64,000 nt of DNA from Cristatella mucedo (GCA_009760855.2 WPIO01000031.1:1137001-1201000), one strand, 5' to 3'; counted from the first letter of the stretch, positions 22,640 to 33,625 are shown. Notes: generated by a model from the sequence alone, not told the origin. Translations and numbers: made by a program.

Positions 22640-24079
22640 GCTGATCGCTTCTCTAGCTTCTTGTCAAAAAAGTAGACGAGGTCAGGGTGTCTATCCCCAG
22701 TGTGGCATCATCCCCCTGGAATCCTGTTCTTTAATTCCATGCAGCACCTCAATGTCTACATTCAATGATGCCACAAGTGACCTTGTACTGAAGGTAACAT
22801 CCCAGTTAAAAAAGAAAAATAGCCCTATTCACAATGTCATGCTTCCACGATGAATAGATTTGTTGCTGCCACGCATCACTAAAATCTTAAATACGTCACC
22901 AGCCTCAGGTCATGTCCCAGTACCTTTAAAAAAAGGCTATAGTCAGGCCACTGTTCATTAAAGCTACACCCGACAAAGAGCATATGCAAAAATTGCGCCC
23001 AGTCTACCTTCTACCTTTCCTGTGAAAGGCACTAGAACGAGTCGAGGCAGAGCAGCTGAACTCACATATTGAAACATCAAACCTTGCTAGTAAGTTCCAG
23101 TCTGGTTTGAGAGCTAATCCCGCCACAGTCTGCTGCGCTTCGGGTGTATATCGACCTACTTAGAAATACATACATAGGTGGTATATCTCTGCTTGTCTTG
23201 CTCGATATTTTGGCAGGTTTTGATACAGAAAATATTTAAAAATATTATTCAGTTGTATAGTGCCCTAAGAGAACTCAATCTCTATTCAGACCCATCAAAT
23301 ATGCCTCGGGGCTCGAGCCCACAACCTTGGCCTTGGTTGGAGCGAGCGCATTAACAACTTGATACTGTCGATTACCAAGTTCTTCTCGAGCGCCTCTCAT
23401 CTCTCCTGGTAATCGCTGGTACTGCACTGCAACTGTTTAGGTCTTATCTCAGTGGGGGACTCCAGAGTATCGATATGAACGGACAGACAAAGATCATCCG
23501 ATGAGTCACTAAAGTATGGGGTACCACTGGGCTCTGCGCTTTGTCCGGTTCTTTTCGCGGTTTTTAATCTCCCACTTGCCGATGTATTCGCAGGCATAAT
23601 CTAAGCTTTCACTTCTATTCAGATGACACTTAGTTGAACCTTTGCATTGATCCTCCCAGTATTCCAGTACGTCGAATTCTTTCAACTCCCTTACTGCATG
23701 TATTGATAAAATCCACACATGGATGGCAGCAAGCTTTCTTAAATTGAATTATGATAAAACCAACTTACTTCGTACGGGCAAACCAAGCGCGATTCAGAAA
23801 TTGGAAAGGTTAATGCTCACAATTGTCTCTGTCAGCGTATGCCCTGTTGAATCTTCGAGAAATCTAGGCTTTCTGTTCAAAAGTGACCTTTCATTAGACT
23901 AACAGGTCAGTTGCAGCCATCAAGTCCGGCAACTTTCAGCTAAACAGCATTGCTTAAATTCTGGGTTGCTTCGACAGGTCTACCCCATATACATTGGTCC
24001 GTGCATATGTGACATCCGGTCTCGACTTCTATAACTCACTGTTTGCTGGTCTACCGGCCTGTGCAATCAAGCATTTACA
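22640..24079 (+). mobile_element. LINE family A-type, 5' part of a copy split by a LINE B insertion
   Basis: Decayed RT. Recognisable segments run in order: a LLKK / PVYLLPFL region (about 22930-23020), a STLASKFQSGLRAN-like region (about 23075-23115), a motif A remnant (LVLLDILAGFDT, about 23190-23225), a GVPLGSALCPVLF-like motif B (about 23515-23550), a YSDDT-like motif C (about 23615), and FLKLNYDKTNLL (about 23735-23770). It is interrupted by an S1 SINE at 23258-23372. It stops at 24079 in the CAIKHLQL region and resumes at 25864. It is dead. Confidence 0.8.
23258..23372 (-). mobile_element. S1 SINE inserted in LINE A
   Basis: A minus-strand S1 copy (tail TGCCCTAAGAGAACTCAATC, B box GGGCTCGAGCCCACAACC). 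It lies between the RT motif A remnant and the segment encoding the following part of RT, so it inserted after the LINE. Confidence 0.8.
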
Positions 24080-25863
24080 GTTGCAATTGTGGAATCACAG
24101 CCTGTGGCCTTCCTTAAAAAGATTTCCCGAGGTTTCTGTATGCGATGTGGCTACCTTAAAAAGTCTAGTAAAAAGAGCTTGTCTCCTGGAGAACCCATAC
24201 CATCATCTCTGTGGTGCTTACTGTTAGAGCAAGGTAGCCCTGCCATAACCGAAATTTTAAAGCTTATTTGGAAGGAGAGTTCGTATTCAAGTCCTTGAAT
24301 TCGGCAATTGTTAGACCAATATTTTAAAAGCCTGGATTAGATACAGAGATCCATGCAAACTATCACCCAGACTCTCTCCTTCCTTTCTTGCCAAGGATTT
24401 AAAAACAAATGTATGCTTAGCAGCTGGCAGCACATATTGAAAAGAATGAACTGTCAGAAAAATTTCAATCGGGGTTGAAAAGCACCACTCCATTGAAACT
24501 GCTCTCCTCCATGCTAACAATGAAATTCCATGCGGCAAACATGACGGGGATGTCACTGCACTAGCTATGCTAGATCTATCAGCTGCCCTCAATACCGTTG
24601 GTCACCATGTTCTACTTGAACGTTTGAGAACAACGATTGGTCTGGCAGATGAGGCTCTGGCGTGGTTTAAATCGTACTTGTTTGATCGTGTTCAATCCGT
24701 GTAGTGTGGGGGTAGGGTCTCATTCACGAGACAGATCACCTGTGGAGTCTCTCAAGGGTCCGCCCTCGGTCCCTTGCTGTTCTCCATTTATACACAACCT
24801 CTAGGAAAAGTGATTAAAGCCCATGGTATAGGATACCACTTTTATGCTAATGAAAACCAGCAGTATTCGTCATTAAAGCCGTCAGAATCTGCTGCAGCTG
24901 ATGATCAAATGAATGCTTAACTTGCCACCTTTCGATCATGGATGTCGGAAAATTTCTTGTAACTAAATGACGATAAAACCGAAATGCTGCTCATAGGAAT
25001 TGTAAGCGTGTGGCTGGATTAGAAGGTTTAGATTTTCTAATAGGAGATGCTGTTGTGTGACCATCACCATGTGCTCGAAATTTAGGTGTCGTTTTTGGCA
25101 GGTGCCTAAATTTTAAAAGCTTCGTTCAGAAGACTGCTTCCACAGCTAGCCATCCTGTCTGATCCCTATCTAAGATAAGGAAATATCTTCCACGGTCTGT
25201 GGAAAAATATTTAACTAACTCATAGTTCTGTCTCGTCTTGATAACTGTATTATTATTCCTTTTGGCTGGGCTACCAAAAAAGTGACTAGGCCCGCTGCAG
25301 CTGACTATGAATATGGCTGCAAGGCTAATTCCAGAGGTTTGACCACGTGTCTCCTTTGCTAAAAAAGCTATGATGGCTGCCGGTTAATTAACGAATACAG
25401 AGCAAAGTTCTTACGCTGACCCATAAGGCCCACCACGGCTTGGCTCCTCCATACCTAGCTGAACTGCTGCATCAGTTTCAGCCTTCTCATGCCCTCAGGT
25501 AATGTATGGATAATAAATTAGCTGTTCCATTCATCCGCTTAAAGACCGTTGGCTACAAAGCTTTAACTATGCAGATCCTAGACTATGGAACTCGCTTCCA
25601 CAATTCTTACCCAACGACAACTAATATCCTGCTGTCGACTATAGCACATTCTTTCCAGCGGTCCTGAGCTGCTACCTCCAAGCCACTCACTACCTCAACT
25701 GACCTTCTGACTGCTATGCTTTCCACTTTCTCGTTGTTGCGTGAGGTGAAGTCTGTTGGCTACCGAACGAAAGCCGCTTAGGCTGTGAGTGGGCTATACA
25801 AAACTCTCTTGCTTATCACCCAAATAGTCTTTGTGGCTTTGTGGAGTTACAGACGGAGATAAA
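24080..25863 (+). mobile_element. LINE family B copy nested in LINE A
   Basis: A decayed RT of a second L2-like family. In order it matches the better copy at 62316-64000: a linker region (FLKKISRG, IPSSLW), HSTETALLHANNEI-like, LDLSAALNTV (motif A), GVSQGSALGPLLFSIYTQPL (motif B), YHFYANENQQYSS (motif C region, damaged) and LKLNDDKTEMLL. The 3' end (about 25640-25860) is specific to B and lacks the A tail. The A sequence resumes right after it, with a similar short sequence on each side (TGCAATCAAGCATTTACAG against TGCAATTAAATTACAG), probably the target duplication. Confidence 0.8.
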
Positions 25864-26490
25864 TGCAATTAAATTACAGCTGGTGCCAAACTCAGCAGCC
25901 AGGCTTGTCTGTCATGAGCGTCACAGTTGCCACATCACACCACTTCTAGCTGACTGGACCTGCACTAGCTCCCAGTCAAGCAACTCATCGGCTTTAAGGT
26001 TCTTTCACTCCCTTTTAGGTCCCTTTACTTTTTGGCTGCAGCCTACCAATCAGATCTACTCCCTCACCAGGCTAAGCATAATACCACCCGCTTTTCGGAA
26101 TCTAATCGTTTACCTATACCTTTTATGATTCTCAAATCCTTAGGAGACCGTATGCTCCTAAAGCCTGGAAATCATTTCCGACTGGCGTAACGACATCCCC
26201 CAACTTGACCACATTCAAAGAGAAGCTAAAAAAACGCATCTATTTATCGCAGTATTTAGTCGGTCCATGTGATTCATCCTTTGCGTGCTCGTCTGAGCTG
26301 ATACCTTGCATTCCGACACTGACCATGTTTGGACGCCGACCCCGTGCACGTTACCTCTAGCCATGTCGTACGTGTTGTCATTGAGCATGCTACCGCAAAC
26401 CATTCGATCGTGCTTTCTTTTCAGCAGATGCGAAGTGCTTAGAAAGAGGTTCAGTTAATTCAGGGCACAATAAGACATGTCTTATTATTA
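25864..26490 (+). mobile_element. LINE family A-type, 3' part of the split copy
   Basis: Resumes the A open frame at the [20 protein letters not shown] segment and continues through the C-terminal RT region, the 3' UTR and a short (ATT)n tail. Frameshifts are present. Confidence 0.8.
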
Positions 26491-26894
26491 TCCCGCCAAT
26501 ATAAAACTCCGTGCACCCGCTACAATATTCACCAAGAAAGTTACGAGCAACAAGAGTAACCGAGGGTTCTTTGCAATTATCCACACCACCAAACATGAAA
26601 TTAGCTTAATAAACTAAATTATCAACCTATTAATTAAGCTAAGTTATTAATGCTAGTTAATTGAATTTAATCAACTGATTAACTCGCTGTAGCGGCTTCT
26701 CATTTGAGTCCTCAGGCGGCAGACGTAGAGCTCGTAGCGGTGTCTGCCCTTAACGATGCCCGACGTGATATCGGCAAAGCTCCAAGCCTCGGAACCGCTG
26801 CTAGGTGACTTGCAAGCGCCGCGCCAACTCATGGTCGACGGTATCAAAACAAGTCAGAACAAAAAGTGCCCGTACCTTAAAAATATAATTCTTT
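26491..26894. other. AT-rich stretch and a short repeated segment
   Basis: 26600-26690 is AT-rich with palindromic TTAATTAA motifs. 26695-26780 resembles 8505-8590. No gene is supported. Confidence 0.35.
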
Positions 26895-27016
26895 CGTGTA
26901 GCGCCCTAAGAGAACCGGATCTCTATTCAGGAGCTTAGCTTATGCCGCAGGGCTTGAGCGAACGACCTCGGCCAGAACTTGCTCGGGGCGAGTACCTTAA
27001 CTACTGGGTCAAACCC
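26895..27016 (-). mobile_element. S1 SINE
   Basis: Minus-strand copy: tail TAGCGCCCTAAGAGAACC, then GGGCTTGAGCGAACGACCTC (B-box region) and CCTTAACTACTGGGTCAAAC (A-box region). Confidence 0.78.
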
Positions 27017-27530
27017 ACACGGCGAACAGTAAACTTTAGTACAGATAGCACTTATTCAATACGTAGAACAGTTAATTCAACATGCAAAAGGCTACAGGCG
27101 TCCAGAAGCGGCCGTTTCGTTTTTCGACGCCCAGAGCGAAACTGAAATGCCTAGCTGGAATCGTACGGCGCAAACGACTGAATTGTAGTATGCTTCATGC
27201 TTTTCTGCCACCGAACGTTAGATAGGGCATAACCAGTTTCCTAATAATCGCAATTCAAGAGCAACTAATAGTAAGTATCTCGTCAGTCACTTTCAGGCTG
27301 TTTCAGCAGATAAAAGCCACGTTTCAAGATCAAAAACTCAAAGCTGATCGCTAGACGATCGAAGCTGTTCAAAAAGAAGCAAATAGTTGAAACTACCCTC
27401 AGTGTTTTTATCCCAGTGTGGAAAGCAGAACAAAATTCATTCTTCATACATTTAGGAATTAGAGTGAGATAAAGAAATGATTAGGGCTTACAGTGAAGGC
27501 CACTGCACGCCTGCACAGATTCTGCCAGTT
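27017..27530. other. No gene recognised
   Basis: No supported feature. Confidence 0.35.
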
Positions 27531-28012
27531 GATAATAATATAATACCAATCTTGATAAAGCACCCCCAGAGAGCTCAATCTCTTTCTAGGCACTTTAAAT
27601 TTGCTGCAAAGGAAAAACCATCGAATGATGAGTGGTATCATGTTTGATAAACAACATGAATAACATGGTTAGGGGTGACATTCACAGAGTCAGCATGCAA
27701 TGTGGTTAGAGGCAGAATGTAACAGTGTCAGTACGCATACGCACATGAAGAACGAATCACACGGACCCAATAAATGCTGTCACAAATAGGTGCGTTTTAA
27801 ATTTCTTTTTAAATGTGGTAAAGTCATGGGATGTCGTGACGGAATTTGGGAGTGAGTTTCAGGCTTTGGGAGCATACAAACTAAAGGCACCGTCTCCAAA
27901 TAATTTGAGGTTTTTACGAGGTATAGGTAAACAGTTATTTTCCGAAGAACGCGTGGTACTATGCTTGGCCTGATGGTGGGGTAGATATCTACGGATTTAC
28001 TTTCGGATGTTT
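27531..28012 (-). mobile_element. LINE family A, truncated copy
   Basis: Reverse-oriented. The (AAT)n tail and GATAAAGCACCCCCAGAGAG 3' end come first on the plus strand, followed by the C-terminal RT region (LFGDGAFSLYAPKA-like on the minus strand). It lies about 37 bp beyond the donor of the tubulin exon, so it inserted into, or replaced, the tubulin intron. Confidence 0.85.
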
Positions 28013-28049
28013 ATTAGGCAGCTCTTACTCGCCAGCACAGTAAGCTTAC

Positions 28050-28198
28050 CGTTTTTTGGACACGATCCATCACAAGATCGATAACTTCTTTTCCGACAGT
28101 ATAATGGCCGCGGGCATAGTCATTGGCAGCATCTTCGTTGCCGTTGATGAGCTGCGCTAGGTGGAAGAACGAGCGATACGTTCCAGATCTCACTTCGT
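28050..28198 (-). pseudogene. Alpha-tubulin exon (residues ~76-125), part of a decayed gene
   Basis: Seen: minus-strand acceptor CGTTATCGTTTGCAG, then 149 nt of open frame starting DEVRSGTYR and containing [20 protein letters not shown] and DLVMDRVQK, then the donor ACG|GTAAGC. Family knowledge: this is the alpha-tubulin segment around residues 76-125. The intron positions (phase 1 inside codon 76, phase 0 after residue 125) agree with those I recall for animal alpha-tubulin genes. The exon frame is intact, but several substitutions are unusual (for example [12 protein letters not shown] where the family has a QLFHPEQLITGK-like sequence). Its upstream exon is broken and no downstream exon is visible, so I call the locus a pseudogene. 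Confidence 0.85.
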
Positions 28199-28382
28199 CT
28201 GCAAACGATAACGATAGTGCGAGCAATCGACATTGGGCGAACGAGACTTTCGTCTCGAGCCAGCGCTGCTAGCAACCGGCGGTGGCTGCGGCGGCGGCCA
28301 GCGCCCCGTTGCAAGGAGCCAAAGGAGGCGGCCTGCTCTGCTCTGCTGGCCATCTGCTGCGACCACCATGCTGCCAATTCAC

Positions 28383-28590
28383 CGATGACGCTCGGCTCGA
28401 GATCGGCGCACGCGGCTCGAGGCGCCGTGGCTGGTCTCGTTGAAGAACGTGTGTCGTAGCTGTCGTCGCTCTGCCGCTCGACCTTTCACCAGGCCTGCGG
28501 GCTTGGTGCCGTGCTCCAGGCAGTAGAGCTCCCAGCAGGCGTTTCAGATTTGCACTCCTGCCTGACGGACGTTGGATGGAGATGCACTCT
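28383..28590 (-). pseudogene. Frameshifted alpha-tubulin exon (residues ~2-76)
   Basis: Seen: minus-strand segments recognisable as alpha-tubulin but in different frames: ECISI at the start, QAGVQI followed by an in-frame TGA, NACWELYCLEHG, a DDSYDT remnant, FFNETS, and DLEPSVI immediately before a GTGAAT donor in phase 1. It is about 208 nt against roughly 223 expected from the family. At least three frame changes and one stop make it non-functional. The 184-bp gap to the next tubulin exon is a retained intron, so this is an unprocessed (duplicated) pseudogene, not a retrocopy. The acceptor (GAAACAG) is weak and an ATG exon was not found. Confidence 0.82.
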
Positions 28591-29157
28591 CTGTTTCACT
28601 GTCGAGACCCTCCATCTGTACGAGCTTCGTTACCCAGCATAGAGATTGTGTGACCTTAGTATGGTAATGCCCTAATTAGTGGCTTCTGTAGATATAAGCA
28701 GGTCCGTGCAGCAATCACAGCAAGTGTGTTCCAGGAGCATGGTATAGGAATGTTTTGGGTCTTTGCCAGACCTCTAGTCTTTGGACGAAGACAAGAGGTC
28801 TGGCAGATGGATAGGAGGCACGATTCTCGACGCATTATACCACAGCCCTTTTTAACCATGGACTTAACTAAAAGTTATAAGTACTTGCACCCACCCAATA
28901 AAAACACCAGAGGTTATGCGAAGAACGCGTTTGCCGACCTCCTCTTCCGCTCTTGGTCCACGTTCAAGCTCTTGAGAGTATGATGATAAACATTGGCATT
29001 CCATTAGGCTCGTGTTAACTTGGCATAGCTAGGCGAGACGCTGAATCCATCAATGATGGACTACTGTGGTAGCTCACTAATGGATTCATGGGAAAGAGGT
29101 TTTTACCGGCACACGCGAAGCCTTCACATAACTGGTACAACAGAGAAGCACAAACTA
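28591..29157. other. No gene recognised (contains the hairpin)
   Basis: Upstream side of the tubulin pseudogene; the first (ATG) tubulin exon was not identified here. Confidence 0.35.
28764..28805. other. Perfect 12-bp inverted repeat, extended hairpin
   Basis: TGCCAGACCTCT and AGAGGTCTGGCA are exact complements. Inside them, after one A/A mismatch, GTCTT pairs with AAGAC around a six-base TGGACG loop. This gives a stem of 12+5 pairs. Confidence 0.7.
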
Positions 29158-29255
29158 TAGTAATAGTAATGATAATACTATTAATAATGCATGTGATATA
29201 GCGCCCTCTGAGAACTCCATCTCTTTCTAGGCACTTTACATTTGCTAAACAGTAA
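29158..29255 (-). mobile_element. LINE family A 3' end fragment
   Basis: Trinucleotide-rich AATA tail followed by ATAGCGCCCTCTGAGAAC, CATCTCTTTCTAGGCACTTT and ACATTTGCT, the reverse complement of the A 3' end. Confidence 0.7.
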
Positions 29256-29571
29256 AGATTTTATCACAATCTACAGCTTCATTTGGTGGATAAGCTTCGC
29301 TTCCCAGAAAAATTAATGAACTTTGTAATGATTGCTAACTTTGGTCGCAATCATCTTGCACTAGCAGTTCCCCCGGCTAATGAAGAATGCTAAAACTTGT
29401 TTAGATGTTGATCACCTTGAAAGGGCACTACACACGATTTCTTACCCATCACTTCCGATATGGTCTTCCAGGGTCATAAAGAAAGAAAGAAAGCTTAGAT
29501 GATCAAACAACCTCGTTTTTATCATGGCGGAAGAGCTATATGGGATATCACCCAACTTGCTCTGGACAATG

Positions 29572-29650
29572 AAGGCTTGCCCGCTGCAGGGCTCGAACCT
29601 ACAAACTTTTTCGTAAGAGCCAGCACCTCAACCCTTGTCTAAGACATAAA
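29572..29650 (-). mobile_element. S1-like SINE head fragment
   Basis: Plus-strand GCAGGGCTCGAACCTACAAA followed by GAGCCAGCACCTCAACCCTT. On the minus strand these are B-box-like and A-box-like segments in tRNA order. The tail is not evident. Confidence 0.45.
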
Positions 29651-29689
29651 TCTTATTAAATTGAGCTGCAGCTAAAAATATCAGTGTGC

Positions 29690-30160
29690 ATATTAAAGAT
29701 TTGAGTAGTGCCATGTTAAAAGTGTTATATCTGTCTCCAAAGGATTTGAGGTTCGTACGATGTATAGGTAAACGATTAGATTCCGAAAAGCGAGTGGTAA
29801 GATGCTTAGCCTAGTGAGGGAGTAGATCTGATAGGTAAGCTGGAGCCAAAGAATGAAGGGACTTAAAAGTGATTGAAAAAACCATGAAGTTGATGCCTTG
29901 CTTGACTGGGAGCCAGTTCCATTCGGCAAGAAAGGTTAGCTGTGGCAACTGCAATGCTCATGACAGACAAGCCTAGCTGCAAATTTTTGCACAGGCTGTA
30001 AGCGCCTGTATGCACAGGCCGGTAGACCAGCAGATTCTGAGTCACAGAAGTCAAGACGGGATAACACAAATGCCTGGACCAATATAGATGTGGTATCCCT
30101 GTCTAACACTTCTACAATATTTCCATTCAATTCCAGTCACATTTTACTGCAAATCACTAC
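29690..30160 (-). mobile_element. LINE family A, decayed copy
   Basis: Minus-strand C-terminal RT region. It encodes AFVLSRLDFCDS, AYRRLQPVQKFAARLVCHE and, in another frame, a LTYQIYSLTRLSILPLAFRN-like segment typical of A. It lacks the 3' UTR here. Confidence 0.8.
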
Positions 30161-30169
30161 AGTTAGCTG

Positions 30170-30940
30170 GTATGCAAATGTATAGTGGCCTTCTCCGGAA
30201 TTGCGATTAATTTAAAGTATTTCTGCTAGTTTGTATGGATCCCTCTACAGCTTTTGATACTATTCAAGAATTAGTCATTCTTGAGTGGCTGTCACCCCCT
30301 ACGCATCACAGCACTTCGTTATAATGGTTTAAGTCCCAACTCAATAGCAAGTTGTAGAGAGTAGATTTCAATGGCTAACGGTCACACAGTGAGCCTTCAT
30401 AGTGTGGCGTACCTCAAGGCTAATTTTTAAGTATATTATTTTCACAATATTTTGATACCCTCTCTTTCGATGTAATTGCCAGGCACAATCTAAAAACTAA
30501 ATTTACGATAAGAATTCCTGCGCATTTGGATAAGTATTCTCCTAAATTCCAGCATCTAAAGCTTCCACAAATTCCTATCAGATGTATTTCTGAATATTTC
30601 TCTTAGACGTATGCAAACTTACTCAGATTGTACGACGAGAAAACCAGCCTTCTAGTCTTGGAAATCTAGTGTCATTCAGAAATAGGAAAGCCAAACACTC
30701 AAAAAAATCGGCTCGGTTATCATATCTCTAATATTTTTTGCACGCAATATCGACGTTTTATTTCAAAATGACTTTTCACTTGATGACCGCAGCACGCGTG
30801 CAGTCAAGTGCAGTCAAGTCACGTATAGTCAAGTTTAGCCTACTTTCACATTCATAACAATAAACAGCATTTGTAAAGTACCTTGAAGGAGATTTTATTC
30901 TCCGAGGACACTATGCAAATGTATTATTATTATTATAAAA
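30170..30940 (+). mobile_element. LINE family A-type, heavily decayed and internally deleted
   Basis: Recognisable pieces: motif A (MDPSTAFDTI, about 30235-30265), a GVPQG remnant (about 30405), a KTSLL segment (about 30640), an FYFKMTFHL remnant (about 30755), and the 3' end GTAAAGTACCTTGAAGGAGA with a (TTA)n tail. Much of the C-terminal RT is missing. Confidence 0.7.
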
Positions 30941-30952
30941 ACAGTCAGGCTC

Positions 30953-31115
30953 GCTTAGGTAGCCGAGCTGGTTTGATCCAGCCGTTAAGGTGCTTGCCCT
31001 GAGCAAGGCCTGGCTGAGGTCGTGGGCTCGAGCCCCGAGGCATATGTGAAGCGCCTGAACAGAGATTAAGTTCTTTTGGGTGCTATACAAATGAGTTATG
31101 TTATTGTATTATATT
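30953..31115 (+). mobile_element. S1 SINE, best copy
   Basis: The head contains an A-box-like TAGCCGAGCTGGTTT and a B-box-like GGTCGTGGGCTCGAGCCCC with tRNA-like spacing. The 3' part reads GAAGCGCCTGAACAGAGATT, TAAGTTCTTTTGGGTGCTAT and ACAAATGAGTTATG, which parallels the 3' end of LINE A (AAAGCGCCTAGAGAGAGATT, GGGCGCTTTATCAAGTG). This supports a SINE that borrows LINE A machinery. Confidence 0.85.
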
Positions 31116-31219
31116 TATAATAACAGTTAAGCTAGTCAATAAATTTGTTAAATACCCAAGAGACATCTAGAACTCGCTACTATAGGTCTTTTTGACAGTG
31201 CAATAGGATAGGATATATA

Positions 31220-31845
31220 TAAAATTGGTGTCAAACTCGGCTGCTAGGCCTGTATTTCGTGAATGTGGAAACCGCCTAATTACTAAAACCACCCGACTTC
31301 TAACAAATCTGCAATAGTTTAAAATTAAAAGCGTATTTACTTCAAGATTCTGTCAGTCACTTATAGGTGCTTTCATTCTCTGTGTCTAACCGACCCATCT
31401 AAAATACTTCCTGATCTGAACTGCCTTAAATGTACCTCAATCGCTCTTCTGACTCTCATCATTTGGTCGCGACTGCAAGATGGAGCTCCAAGTCATCCCC
31501 TGAGGGCGGTATTCAGAGTTGATATGCCCCAAAATTCAGGGTTTAATAATGACTGAAATCAAGTTATTTCCTGATTTGAAGAATTTAAAAAAGCTACAAG
31601 TATACCTGTTTCTCCCAGCTTTCGTTACGCCTGCGCGAAGTGTCCTTTGGCTGCCTAAGTACGCCATATTTGTGCACTTTATAACACAATCGACATGCTT
31701 ATTTTTCAGCATATATCAATTGCCTAGCAAGAAGTTTCCTTCCCTTGCAAAGCTGCGTAAATGCTTTATTGCAATTACGATTACATGTACTACGTCATCC
31801 AAAAGTGTAGAAAGTCTTGAGCAAGTCCGAAAGAGCTTTTAAACA
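31220..31845 (+). mobile_element. LINE A-type remnant
   Basis: A decayed C-terminal RT region: KLVSNSAARPVFRECGNR-like at the start, then ITKTTRLLTNL, and LIGAFILCV. No intact frame. The 3' limit is uncertain. Confidence 0.6.
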
Positions 31846-32041
31846 TTAAATGAAACTGATTAAAATGCTGAGCATGAGGTAGCAAAAAGAAATAGAAACA
31901 TTTGCACACAAACAACTGGGAAAAGCGTAGATTTTATGGAAAGGCGAAAGCACTATTGTCTTTACAAGCAATAATTCACTGACAGTAGTTATTAATTAAA
32001 AAAGGTTTTTAATCATGCTCCACTGTGTCAGAGAACTAAGG

Positions 32042-32068
32042 GAGAGAGAGAGAGAGAGAGAGAGAGAT
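32042..32068. repeat. (GA)n microsatellite
   Basis: About 27 bp of GA repeats. The flanks from 31846 to 33049 hold nothing recognised. Confidence 0.9.
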
Positions 32069-33049
32069 TTAGAGTTACGAGTGAGCAAATTGCAAGGCTA
32101 AGATTAGATGAACATAACAATGATTACAATCGAGTTAGTTTACGTTTTAGAGGCTCACTATCAGCTGTATCATTAAGAAAATGAACCTTCAAACAGGTAA
32201 AAATTGAACTGCTGTGCTTGAACTTTTGTGCTTGTTGTTATGTGCTTGAGCAAACTTGAGGATTCATTAATGCTGTCTGCATGTTTAGACAGTAAATAAT
32301 GCCTGAGAATATTCTGGAGTGAGGAGTGCATCAACTCACTATATTAAAACTACAATAGCTATTTTCTGAATCTTGATTACTGCATTCCTACTTTTTTATC
32401 AGGAAGCTGACATGTTTCTCGCGTGAAGTATCACGTTGCCGTTATTTTTTCCGAGAGCTAAGCAGACTGACCTGAATTTTTGGGTCATATACACAGATAT
32501 TTATTCAATATTTTACGCATAGAAGCAGATCGTATTTGAAATTTTGGCAAAGGAAAATCGTACCATGCGCCGCTTACATGAAGTGATCGAACCTCTCGGC
32601 GAAAAATGGCTAAATGTATTTTTCAACTCATTCTAAAGAAATTCTTTCATTAATGTTGGGACAAAGAAAACGCAACACGTTTCTAGCAACAGAAATATCC
32701 GAAGTAAGCTTTATAAAATATTGCGTAAAAGCTAGAATTTGATTACAACGAATAAATTTACAATTCAAAATATTATGCAACACTTATGGCTTCGTGCACC
32801 CATGAGCAAAGCTAATCAGTTCTATCGTGGCTGATTAGTAGCACTTCAAAAAACTGTCTGTGGTTAAATTTGAATTGAAGAAAACATAAATTTCTATTAG
32901 AGGATCATGAGAGATTTCGTTAGGAAAAGAAGGCCTCACAGTTTCGAATTCAATGACCAATGAGTCTTACAGTTTTTATACCCCTTTTCGAAATTACGAT
33001 AGTCTTTAAAGCACCAAAAAAATCACCGGAATTTTGTCTGAGCTTCACT

Positions 33050-33625
33050 AGCTTCTTATTAAGCAGCGAATATCAATTTCAAGATCCCCAGGCTGACTAA
33101 AGGTCATGTACTACCTGTCACTAGCCTATCTAGACGACCTCATCGTTCCTCCACTAATCTATTGCAACGCAGGCTCCTCAGCATCTGACCGTTTCAGCGT
33201 CTTTCGCGTTAAATTTAAATCTTTCGGAGATCTAGCCTTCAGCTCACCCACCCTTAAAGTTCAGAATTCGCTTGCGCATATGGTCACTACCTGGCATTGT
33301 TTAGGCCTCAGCTCAAGACCCATCTGTTCCGGTCAGCTTTACTTTCTCACGAGTGAGGTTTTTTTCCGATGCTGTTTACTTTAGCTACTTTACTAGTGCA
33401 CGATTTGGTGCACGTGACTGGCCGCAGGTGTTACTTACTCGTTGCGCTGTGAGCGTTTTCAGGTTTCTTTTAGTAAGGTAACCTAATCATGATACTTGCT
33501 TGTTTTTGCATGCGTGATACTGCGCATGACCCTAATCCTTGCTTACTGATTCTTAAGAATTGAGTTGTAAAGCACAAGGATAGAGATTAAATTCTCGTAT
33601 GAAACTGTTAAAACGACCTTTCTTC
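33050..33625 (+). mobile_element. LINE, L2-like, diverged C-terminal RT and 3' end
   Basis: Encodes a degenerate LAYLDDLIVPPL, then SFGDLAFSSPTLKVQNSLAH (the counterpart of the [19 protein letters not shown] segment of family A), then a 3' UTR ending GTAAAGCACAAGGATAGAGA. It is more diverged from A than the other copies and may be an older subfamily. Confidence 0.65.

Noticed and set aside
30953-31030. S1 head as a functional tRNA gene
   Set aside because: It lacks a paired acceptor stem and continues into a LINE-type tail, and several copies share the same structure, so it is a SINE.
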